Shown: positions 1 through 5,640 of the stretch, piece by piece
Position numbering within the stretch: position 1 is the first letter of the stretch
Layout: each line of letters starts with the position of its first letter
Source: Alphaproteobacteria bacterium
GTDB taxonomy: Bacteria; Pseudomonadota; Alphaproteobacteria; JAGOMX01
Assembly: GCA_016742295.1 (NCBI GenBank)
Contig: JACVCA010000073.1
Coordinates: forward strand, 1 to 6,524
Direction: 5' to 3'
DNA length: 6,524 bases
Made by a program: the position numbers and the translations under genes
Notes under the pieces: generated by a model
What the model was told of the DNA's origin: nothing
What the model saw: only the letters and a program-made list of their open reading frames with translations
The model's database searches: none

Positions 1-1
1 T

Positions 2-922
2 GAATTGGAAGGCAAAATTGCTGAATTGCATCACCTGTCAAGTACAGGCGACTTTGATATTCTTAGCGAAATGACTCGCTTGAAAGCTAAAGTCGAAAAG
101 ATGTTGCATCAGATTTATGATAAGCTGACGCCTTGGCAGAAAGTGCAAGTAGCCCGACACGTGGCTCGTCCTAACTTTTTAAATTATGTAGAATTCTTGG
201 TGGAAGATTTCACAGAATTAGCAGGCGACCGTTGCTTTGGAGAAGATAAAGCTATTATTGGGGGGTTAGGACGCTTCCGCGGTCAATCCGTGATGATTAT
301 GGGCCATCAAAAGGGGAAAGATACAGAATCACGTTTAAAGCATAATTTTGGTATGGCCCGTCCAGAAGGATATCGTAAAGCGCGGCGTTTAATGGAAATG
401 GCCGAGAAATTTGGCCTTCCTCTTATTACGCTCGTTGATACTGCAGGGGCTCATCCTGGCATTAACGCTGAAGAACGAGGTCAAGCAGAAGCAATAGCCC
501 GTTGTATAGAAACCAGTGTGATGCTGACTATTCCTGTTGTGGCAACAATCACAGGAGAAGGAGGATCAGGCGGTGCAGTTGCTCTTGCGGTTGCCAATCA
601 TGTTTATATGCTTGAACATTCAGTCTATTCCGTCATTTCACCTGAAGGGTGCGCTTCCATTTTGTGGCGAGCGAATGATAAGAAAGAAACAGCGGCTGAT
701 GCTTTACGGATGACTGCTCAAGATTTACTCAAGTTAGGTATTATCAATGGAGTTATTAAAGAGCCTCTTGGGGGCGCACACCGTGATGCAACTCAGAGTA
801 TGCAAGCTGTAGGAGATCAAATTGAAACAGCTCTCCGTCACCTTATTCCGATGAGTGGACTTGCAAGAAAAAAGCAGAAAGAAGAAAAATTCTTGGAGAT
901 GGGCCGTAAAGCTTTAATATAA
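2..922 (+). CDS. accA: Acetyl-CoA carboxylase carboxyltransferase subunit alpha (5' end outside window)
   Basis: AccA pairs with AccD to form the carboxyltransferase of the cytoplasmic acetyl-CoA carboxylase complex. It moves the carboxyl group from carboxybiotin on AccB to acetyl-CoA, giving malonyl-CoA for fatty acid synthesis. The frame is already open at base 2. The first codons read E-L-E-G-K-I-A-E-L, the internal family motif that normally follows LDFEKPIA, so the true start lies about a dozen codons upstream and the TTG at base 5 is not a start. About 306 codons are visible, against about 319 residues for the E. coli protein. Counting from the TTG, the crotonase-like core shows LTPWQKVQVARH (41-52), KGKDT (103-107), HNFGMARPEGYRKA (113-126), VDTAGAHPG (144-152), the glycine-rich GEGGSGGA (184-191) and SVISPEGCASILWR (209-222). 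The C-terminus is intact and ends at TAA. No defect is visible. It converges on mgtE, from which it is separated by 403 bases. Confidence 0.97.
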   Translation, partial: ELEGKIAELHHLSSTGDFDILSEMTRLKAKVEKMLHQIYDKLTPWQKVQVARHVARPNFLNYVEFLVEDFTELAGDRCFGEDKAIIGGLGRFRGQSVMIMGHQKGKDTESRLKHNFGMARPEGYRKARRLMEMAEKFGLPLITLVDTAGAHPGINAEERGQAEAIARCIETSVMLTIPVVATITGEGGSGGAVALAVANHVYMLEHSVYSVISPEGCASILWRANDKKETAADALRMTAQDLLKLGIINGVIKEPLGGAHRDATQSMQAVGDQIETALRHLIPMSGLARKKQKEEKFLEMGRKALI

Positions 923-962
923 AAAATTTGGAGTCTAATGAATTCTTGGGTCTTCATTATCT

Positions 963-990
963 CTTTGGCCTCAGCAAGCGAGTGCCAAGG
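963..990. repeat. Imperfect hairpin downstream of accA, no T-run
   Basis: Arms TTGGC-CTC (965-972) and GAG-t-GCCAA (980-988) pair as an 8-bp stem with one bulged T and a 7-base loop (AGCAAGC). Flanking C/G and T/G pairs could extend it. It starts 43 bases after the accA stop codon. It has no T-tract on either side, so it is not a standard intrinsic terminator. It could protect the accA mRNA 3' end, mark a Rho-dependent end, or be chance. Confidence 0.4.
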
Positions 991-1022
991 GTATATATGT
1001 AGGATATAAACTCATATGACCA

Positions 1023-1055
1023 AGAAAAAAAGCCTTTTGAATTTTATTTTTTTCT
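1023..1055. terminator. Possible weak bidirectional terminator (A-run/T-run dyad)
   Basis: AGAAAAAAA (1023-1031) is the exact reverse complement of TTTTTTTCT (1047-1055), giving a 9-bp arm pair around a 15-base loop. Either strand reads as an A-rich arm followed by a T7 tract, and the element lies between two convergent genes. The stem is almost all A/T and would be weak, so function is uncertain. No better intrinsic terminator is visible for either accA or mgtE. Confidence 0.3.
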
Positions 1056-1070
1056 CTCCTCACTCCCTTC

Positions 1071-1092
1071 ATTTGGTTAAATATTTGGTTAA
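1071..1092. repeat. 10-bp direct repeat (ATTTGGTTAA x2)
   Basis: Two identical copies of ATTTGGTTAA lie at 1071-1080 and 1083-1092, with a 12-bp period. They are inside the accA/mgtE convergent spacer and far from any gene start, so a promoter role is unlikely. This is probably a small local duplication. Confidence 0.5.
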
Positions 1093-1325
1093 TGGAGAAA
1101 CTGATTTACAGCTCCCGATTTTCCTATATTTTTTCCAATTCAGAACTACTTCTTAAGGATTGTTGAGGTCAGTGAAACTGAGAGAGATAACTATTTAGGG
1201 AACCCTTCGTAGCGAGAATATTGATTTTTTCAATGAAGTCAGCCTTGGAGTTTACCTACTTAACTGTCATGGAATAAACAGCGGGTTATAAAATGATATC
1301 TTTTTTAGATAACTTTCAGGTTTAT

Positions 1326-2756
1326 TTACAATAGAAAATAGGTCGCAAGACCAAGAAAGATAGCGTAACCTAGCACATCAGTCGTGGTTGTCAACAAGGG
1401 GCCTGCGCTGACTGCGGGATCTAAGCCTAAGCGGCGCACTAAAATTGGAAGACAAGCGCCAGCAAGACCTGCCCATAGCATATTGCAAAACAAAGCCCCC
1501 CCTAATACAAAGCCAACTTGAAATTCTTTAAGCCACCATCCGCCAATAAGACCTAAAATTGTGGCAAATAAAAGCCCCATTACAATCGAAACAAATAGTT
1601 CTTTACGAATAGCTTTCAGTTGGTTGGTGGATGTCAATTCGCGCGTTGCCAAAGCCCTAATTGTAACAGTCACAGCTTGCATACCAGAATTTCCACCCAT
1701 AGCTGCAACAATAACCATTAAAAAGGCTAAGGCTACCTTTTCATGGATGGAGTTTTCAAATTGTGAAATAACATTAGAGGCAATCAGAGTATTGATTAAA
1801 GTGACAACGAGCCAGCGTGAGCGTGAAAACGCAGTTTCAAGAACGGGGTCATTGAAGTCTGATTCACTCACACCTGCGATATACATGATATCTTGTTCAG
1901 CTTCTTCATCTATAACATCAACCACATCATCAACAGTGATCATACCCACAAGGCGTCCACTTTCGTCTACAACAGGGGCTGATACCAATGCGTAATGACG
2001 AAACATGAGGGCAACTTCCTCTTGATCCATATTGACAGGGATTAAATGGAGGTTGTTTTCCATAATGTCAGCAATCTTGGTTCCGGCTTCTTCGCGCAAA
2101 ATTCGATTTAAAGCGACTGCACCAATCGGGTGATGACGAGGGTCGACCACGAAAACGCTGTAAAAACTTTCAGGAATACCTGGCGCATTGTGAATAAATT
2201 CAATGGTTTCTTTAACTGTCCAAAAGTTAGGCACACAGACGATTTCACGTTGCATTAAACGTCCTGCGCTATCTTCAGGATAACTTAAGACTGCTTCAAG
2301 AATAGCCCTTTCTTTAGCCGGTATTGCATCTAAGAGTTGTTCTTGTTGTTGCTTATCAAGATCCTCAATAACGTGGATGACATCATCACTTTCAAGATTA
2401 CTAAGTGCAGTTGCCAGAGTTCCAGTCCCTACTAGGGCCAAAAGCACATCTTTGGCGGAATCTTCCAAATAAGTTAAAACTGTAGGATCAAAATGATCTT
2501 TGATGGCTTCAATAAAAGAGCGACGTTGATCTGAGGTTAATTTATTAATAAGGTCAGCGACATCAGCAGCATGTAAGGAGCCTGCAACCTTTACGAGAAA
2601 GGCACCATCATTCCTTGCAATAGCTGAAGTAACATTTTCCACCAATTCTTCTGAAACACCATAAAGAGAATGTTCTTCTTCAAGAAAAAATACATCGTCT
2701 ACTTGTTCGGAAGAAGGGGGAGTTTGCGTTTGATCGAGATCTTTATTGTTAACCAT
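1326..2756 (-). CDS. mgtE: Magnesium transporter MgtE
   Basis: MgtE is an inner-membrane Mg2+-selective channel, closed by Mg2+ bound to its cytoplasmic domains; in this family it is normally a dimer. The 476-residue product has the family layout: an acidic N-terminal tail (1-35), a helical MgtE N domain (about 36-165, ending in YPEDSAGRLM), two CBS domains (about 170-290, ending in DDVVDVIDEEAEQDIMYIAGV-like sequence at 276-296), and about five membrane helices (roughly 314-334, 341-362, 386-412, 413-440, 455-475). Hallmarks are the pore-region MGGNSGMQ (353-360) and GLDPAVSAGPLLTTTTDVLG near the C-terminus. Asp460 probably matches the pore Mg2+-binding Asp of Thermus MgtE. The ATG start has GGAT eight bases upstream (2762-2765). 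The gene begins 14 bases after the malic enzyme stop codon on the same strand, so the two are probably co-transcribed. It is full length with no visible lesion. CorC-type proteins also carry CBS domains, but the membrane motifs rule that out. Confidence 0.96.
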   Translation of the reverse strand: MVNNKDLDQTQTPPSSEQVDDVFFLEEEHSLYGVSEELVENVTSAIARNDGAFLVKVAGSLHAADVADLINKLTSDQRRSFIEAIKDHFDPTVLTYLEDSAKDVLLALVGTGTLATALSNLESDDVIHVIEDLDKQQQEQLLDAIPAKERAILEAVLSYPEDSAGRLMQREIVCVPNFWTVKETIEFIHNAPGIPESFYSVFVVDPRHHPIGAVALNRILREEAGTKIADIMENNLHLIPVNMDQEEVALMFRHYALVSAPVVDESGRLVGMITVDDVVDVIDEEAEQDIMYIAGVSESDFNDPVLETAFSRSRWLVVTLINTLIASNVISQFENSIHEKVALAFLMVIVAAMGGNSGMQAVTVTIRALATRELTSTNQLKAIRKELFVSIVMGLLFATILGLIGGWWLKEFQVGFVLGGALFCNMLWAGLAGACLPILVRRLGLDPAVSAGPLLTTTTDVLGYAIFLGLATYFLL

Positions 2757-2770
2757 GTTTTATCCAAATT

Positions 2771-5074
2771 CTAACCTTTGAAAGCCGTTGGATGGGTTTG
2801 GGGCTGCTCATTTTTTTGCCCATCAACAACCGCAAGTGTGGTCATATTAACGATGCCACGCACGGTTGCTGAAGGAGTTAAAATATGAGCGGGCCTTTGA
2901 AGACCAAGCAATATTGGCCCAATGGATTGTCCATCCCCAATGACCTTGGTCATATTAAAAGCAATATTTGCAGCGTCAATATTAGGCATGATCAGGAGAT
3001 TAGCAGAGCCTATTAAACGAGAATTCGGAAAAACTTGCTCACGAATAGCAGGATCTATAGCGGCATCCGCATGCATCTCGCCTTCTACTTCAAGTGTAGG
3101 ATCAATTTTTCTTAAGATTTCTAAAGCATCTTCCATTTTTTGTGAAGATAATGTGGAATATGAGCCAAAATTGGAATGAGAAAGTAAGGCTACTTTGGGT
3201 TCAAGTCCAAAGTGCCGTACACGGTTTGCGGCCAGTAAAGTCATTTCAGCTATTTCTTCCGCACTTGGATCTATATTTACATAAGGGTCGCAGAAGAAGA
3301 AGGGCCCTTTTTGCGTTACCAGCACATTTAATGATGCAACCATTTGCTGACCTTCTTGAACTTCTAAAATCGGCAAGATACTTTCAAAATGTTCTTCAAA
3401 GCGCCCAATAGGCCCCGCCAACATTGCATCAGCTTCACCGCGATGAACCATCAAGGCTGCTATAACGGAAGTATTGGTACGTACCACTACTTTTGAATAA
3501 TCGGGGGATACACCTTTGCGCTGCATGAGCTCGTGATAAAGGGTACAATAATCTTTGTAACGTGGATCATCTTCCGGATCAACAAGAGTATAGTGTTTAT
3601 CAATTTCAAGGCGTAACCTAAGCCTTTTCATACGTGTTGTTACAACTGCGTGTCTACCAATGAGAATAGGATGAGCAATTTTTTCATCCACAATGACTTG
3701 CAGTGCTCTTAAAACGCGTTCATCCTCCCCTTCAGCATAAACAATTCGTTTTGGATTCATTTTTGCTTGCATAAAAAGCGGTCGCATGACAAAGCCTGAG
3801 CGGAAAACCGATTCACTTAATTTTTGATAATAATCTTCAAAATCTTCAATAGGTTGTTTTGCGACTCCTGTTTCCATTGCGGCTTTGGCAACTGCCGGTG
3901 CTAGCTCTAGAATCAGACGTGGATCAAAGGGCTTTGGAATAATATACTCAGGGCCAAAGTGTAATTCTTGCCCTCCATAAGCATTGGTAACAATATCGGA
4001 TGCCTCAGCTTGCGCAAGTGCAGCCAGGGCACGAACACAAGCTATTTTCATTTCGCGATTAATTTCCGTAGCACCAACATCGAGAGCTCCTCGGAAGATG
4101 AAGGGAAAGCACAAAACATTATTTACTTGATTGGGGTAATCCGAACGACCTGTTGCAATGATGGCGTCGGGACGTACTCTTCTTGCCCCTTCAGGGTCAA
4201 CTTCAGAAATGGGATTTGCAAGTGCAAGAATAATCGGATTAGGAGCCATTTTCTTGAGGGCTTCAGGTTGGATAACGTTGCCGGTTGACAGCCCTAAAAA
4301 GATGTCAGCGCCTTCTAGAGCTTCTTCAAGCGTACGGCATTCGGTTTTACAAGCATAACGTAGCTTTGAAGGTTCTTCAAGGTTTGGTCTACCTTGATAG
4401 ATAACACCTTTTTGATCACAGACAGTTATATTTTCTGAAGACATCCCCAAAGATACCAGAAGGTCAAAGCAAGCAATCGCGGCGGCGCCAGCGCCTGAAG
4501 ATACAATTTTAACCTCACTGATGCTTTTATTTGTTAATTTAAGAGCATTCAAAATTGCAGCAGAGACGATAATCGCAGTACCGTGCTGGTCATCGTGAAA
4601 TACAGGAATTTTGACGCGTTCTAAAAGCCGGGCCTCTATTTCAAAACACTCAGGTGCTTTAATATCCTCAAGATTAATAGCACCAAAGGTTGGCTCAAGG
4701 CTTGCGATAATATCGACCAATTTTGCAGGATCAGTCTCATTAATTTCGATGTCAAAAACATCGATATCCGCAAATTTTTTAAAAAGGACCGCTTTTCCTT
4801 CCATAACAGGTTTTGAAGCCAAGGGGCCAATATTGCCAAGGCCTAAGACAGCCGTACCATTACTGATCACTGCTACCAAATTTGCGCGTGAGGTTAAGCT
4901 TGATACCATTAAGGGATCTTTTACAATCTCTTCACATGCGGCTGCAACGCCAGGTGAGTAAGCCAACGCCAAGTCGCGTTGGGTAGCAAGCGGCTTTGTA
5001 GCTGTGATGGCAAGTTTACCGGGCTTGGGAAGCCGATGGTAGTCAAGGGCGCATTGGTACAGTTCTTTATTCAT
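2771..5074 (-). CDS. maeB: Malic enzyme with C-terminal phosphotransacetylase-like domain
   Basis: This is the cytoplasmic large bacterial malic enzyme, which oxidatively decarboxylates malate to pyruvate with a divalent metal and a nicotinamide cofactor. In the MaeB family the cofactor is usually NADP+, but the sequence alone does not settle this. At 767 residues it is close to E. coli MaeB (759). The N-terminal malic domain has AYSPGVA (38-44, catalytic Tyr39), VMEGKAVLFKK (90-100, catalytic Lys94), LEDIKAPE (135-142, metal-binding Glu136/Asp137) and FHDDQHGTA (159-167, Asp161/Asp162). The Rossmann domain has GAGAAAIA (194-201), ALANP (284-288) and GRSDYPNQVNNVLCFPF (309-325). Residues from about 430 to 750 form a PTA-like domain with YAEGEDERVLRA (446-457), LLSHSNFGS (630-638) and GSANLLIMPN (689-698). 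In characterised relatives this domain is regulatory, binding acetyl-CoA, rather than a working phosphotransacetylase. The ATG start fits the family N-terminus and has AGG eight bases upstream. It heads a likely operon with mgtE. Confidence 0.96.
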   Translation of the reverse strand: MNKELYQCALDYHRLPKPGKLAITATKPLATQRDLALAYSPGVAAACEEIVKDPLMVSSLTSRANLVAVISNGTAVLGLGNIGPLASKPVMEGKAVLFKKFADIDVFDIEINETDPAKLVDIIASLEPTFGAINLEDIKAPECFEIEARLLERVKIPVFHDDQHGTAIIVSAAILNALKLTNKSISEVKIVSSGAGAAAIACFDLLVSLGMSSENITVCDQKGVIYQGRPNLEEPSKLRYACKTECRTLEEALEGADIFLGLSTGNVIQPEALKKMAPNPIILALANPISEVDPEGARRVRPDAIIATGRSDYPNQVNNVLCFPFIFRGALDVGATEINREMKIACVRALAALAQAEASDIVTNAYGGQELHFGPEYIIPKPFDPRLILELAPAVAKAAMETGVAKQPIEDFEDYYQKLSESVFRSGFVMRPLFMQAKMNPKRIVYAEGEDERVLRALQVIVDEKIAHPILIGRHAVVTTRMKRLRLRLEIDKHYTLVDPEDDPRYKDYCTLYHELMQRKGVSPDYSKVVVRTNTSVIAALMVHRGEADAMLAGPIGRFEEHFESILPILEVQEGQQMVASLNVLVTQKGPFFFCDPYVNIDPSAEEIAEMTLLAANRVRHFGLEPKVALLSHSNFGSYSTLSSQKMEDALEILRKIDPTLEVEGEMHADAAIDPAIREQVFPNSRLIGSANLLIMPNIDAANIAFNMTKVIGDGQSIGPILLGLQRPAHILTPSATVRGIVNMTTLAVVDGQKNEQPQTHPTAFKG

Positions 5075-5163
5075 GAATACAACCTATTTTGTATGGATTA
5101 AACAACACTATATCACTCTAAGCTAGGGTGCTAGTTCTTCTTTTCAGATGGTGTAATCAGCAT

Positions 5164-5192
5164 AATTTAATAATCAGCAAACAAGTTTGCAA
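5164..5192 (-). promoter_or_regulatory. Candidate sigma-70-type promoter for maeB-mgtE
   Basis: Read on the minus strand, TTGCAA (5192-5187) and TAAATT (5169-5164) are separated by exactly 17 bases. Each matches four of six consensus positions. Initiation near 5157 would leave a leader of about 80 bases before the maeB ATG. The spacer and -35 overlap a perfect palindrome (5177-5190). An alternative -10 (TATAGT, minus strand, 5112-5107) is closer to consensus but has no recognisable -35. This is a pattern match only. Confidence 0.25.
5177..5190. promoter_or_regulatory. Perfect palindrome GCAAAC-AA-GTTTGC, possible operator
   Basis: Six-base arms GCAAAC (5177-5182) and GTTTGC (5185-5190) flank a 2-base centre, about 100 bases upstream of maeB. 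Size and symmetry suit a dimeric helix-turn-helix repressor. The half-sites resemble those of LacI/PurR-type operators, although the classical PurR site has no 2-base gap. The palindrome overlaps the -35 and spacer of the candidate maeB promoter, as a repressor site would. The cognate regulator is not in the window. Confidence 0.35.
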
Positions 5193-5292
5193 TTTAAAGA
5201 ATCATCCATTGGAATGCAAGGCGTAAACTTACAGTTTTAAAATTATGGCCTATCTATCATCCCTTTACATGAAGCTAGCATCTGGAAGGAAG

Positions 5293-5310
5293 TAAAATTT
5301 AACAATTTTA
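5293..5310. repeat. AT-only inverted repeat (7-bp arms)
   Basis: TAAAATT (5293-5299) and AATTTTA (5304-5310) are exact reverse complements around the loop TAAC. Being all A/T it would form a weak hairpin, and it may be chance in this AT-rich stretch. Confidence 0.4.
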
Positions 5311-5340
5311 TGAGGGATTTAAAATAAAATTAGTTATGCA

Positions 5341-5387
5341 ATAGGTAGTATAGTTTTTTAATTATATAATCTTTTAAAAAATCCTAT
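5341..5387. repeat. Two-part AT-rich inverted repeat with central TATAAT palindrome
   Basis: Inner arms TTTTTTAA (5354-5361) and TTAAAAAA (5374-5381) are exact reverse complements around 12 bases. Outer arms ATAGG (5341-5345) and CCTAT (5383-5387) also pair, across an uneven internal loop of 8 versus 1 bases. The self-complementary decamer ATTATATAAT (5361-5370) sits inside. It could be a curved or easily melted segment or a protein site. It lies about 255 bases before thrS. Confidence 0.4.
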
Positions 5388-5408
5388 CTTATTTAGGAAT
5401 AATTAACT

Positions 5409-5442
5409 TAATATTACAAAACTACCATTAAGAGTAATATTA
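5409..5442. repeat. 9-bp inverted repeat TAATATTAC / GTAATATTA
   Basis: The arms at 5409-5417 and 5434-5442 are perfect reverse complements separated by 16 bases. The core octamer TAATATTA is itself palindromic, so the element can also be read as two identical sites 26 bp apart centre to centre. A paired dimer-binding site is possible; no regulator family can be named from it. Confidence 0.4.
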
Positions 5443-5490
5443 TTGGATGCTAGGTGCATTTTAGATGCCATCAATTTCTATTTATTTTTA

Positions 5491-5509
5491 AAGGCAGTAT
5501 TAAGGCAGT
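5491..5509. repeat. Two AAGGCAGT repeats spaced 11 bp apart
   Basis: AAGGCAGT occurs at 5491-5498 and 5502-5509, about one helical turn apart, so both copies would face the same side of the DNA. The GGCAG in either copy is complementary to CTGCC at 5534-5538. The pair lies upstream of the candidate thrS promoter, where an activator or repressor could bind. Confidence 0.4.
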
Positions 5510-5562
5510 CTCCAATTCACTTACTCATCTCATCTGCCAGCAACAAAACTTCACCTTCACCC

Positions 5563-5591
5563 TTGAAAATATTGTGAGATAGCTCTAAAGT
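5563..5591 (+). promoter_or_regulatory. Candidate thrS promoter
   Basis: TTGAAA (5563-5568, five of six matches to the -35 consensus) and TAAAGT (5586-5591, four of six to the -10) are separated by 17 bases. Initiation near 5598 would give a leader of about 43 bases before the thrS GTG. This is the best pair I could find within 100 bases of the gene, but it is unproven. Confidence 0.3.
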
Positions 5592-5625
5592 CGAAGTTAT
5601 TTAACCTAATCTCGCTTCTAGACAA

Positions 5626-5630
5626 AAGGA
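5626..5630 (+). promoter_or_regulatory. thrS ribosome binding site (AAGGA)
   Basis: AAGGA ends ten bases before the GTG at 5641, an acceptable spacing, and supports that start. An ATG at 5631 directly abuts the site with no spacer, is out of frame with thrS and meets a stop after ten codons (TGA 5661-5663), so it is not the thrS start. Confidence 0.6.
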
Positions 5631-5640
5631 ATGTACCCCA

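Larger units (their letters stand above)
923..1325. other. Convergent intergenic spacer between accA and mgtE
   Basis: No gene of convincing length or family similarity was found here on either strand. The longest readings I noted are a 23-codon ATG frame at 938-1009 and a 28-codon stop-to-stop run without a start codon on the minus strand near 1165-1250. Both are within chance expectation for AT-rich DNA. The stretch holds an imperfect hairpin (963-990), an A-run/T-run dyad (1023-1055), a 10-bp direct repeat (1071-1092) and small stem-loops at 1169-1181 (TCAGT-gaa-ACTGA) and 1220-1234 (ATTGA-ttttt-TCAAT). Because both flanking genes point into it, transcription termination is its expected job. 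Confidence 0.7.
5075..5640. other. Divergent AT-rich intergenic region between maeB and thrS
   Basis: This 566-base spacer separates two divergently transcribed genes and must hold both promoters. No gene, tRNA or mobile-element end was recognised. Its middle (about 5280-5450) is markedly more AT-rich than the genes. It holds inverted repeats at 5177-5190, 5293-5310, 5341-5387 and 5409-5442, direct repeats at 5491-5509, a candidate maeB promoter at 5164-5192 (minus) and a candidate thrS promoter at 5563-5591 (plus). The plus strand has a perfect TATAAT at 5365-5370, but no acceptable -35 hexamer lies 16-18 bases before it. A 42-codon GTG frame (5454-5582) and a 27-codon reverse frame across the same bases are too short and unsupported to call. 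Confidence 0.7.

Noticed and set aside
5..7. TTG as the start codon of accA
   Set aside because: The codon before it is in frame and reads Glu, and the ELEGKIAEL context is internal in AccA proteins, so the gene continues beyond the window edge.
938..1009. 23-codon ATG frame just after accA, with TTGGAG four bases upstream
   Set aside because: It is too short, resembles no known peptide, and such frames are expected by chance; the spacing from the Shine-Dalgarno-like sequence is also tight.
1165..1252. 28-codon minus-strand stop-free run in the accA/mgtE spacer (contains D-F-I-E-K-I-N-I-L)
   Set aside because: It has no start codon or recognisable family, and a run this long is not unusual by chance.
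1561..1995. 144-codon plus-strand open frame opposite mgtE
   Set aside because: It lies wholly antisense to a well-supported MgtE gene, has low-complexity Ser/Thr-rich translation and no family motif; it is a shadow frame.
2922..4961. Several plus-strand and one minus-strand open frames of 66-116 codons overlapping maeB
   Set aside because: All sit within the clearly coding maeB frame, have no recognisable domains and are explained as codon-composition shadows.
5365..5370. Perfect TATAAT as a thrS or maeB promoter -10
   Set aside because: No -35-like hexamer lies 16-18 bases away on the plus strand or 17 bases away on the minus strand, and it is embedded in an AT-rich palindrome.
5122..5453. 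GCTAG at 5122, 5130, 5274 and 5449 in the maeB/thrS spacer
   Set aside because: CTAG-containing words also occur inside maeB (for example near 3900 and 4315), the motif is only five bases, and spacing is irregular.
5454..5582. 42-codon plus-strand frame starting at GTG 5454, with TTGGA upstream
   Set aside because: Its composition is not protein-like, it overlaps the candidate thrS promoter, and no family is recognised.
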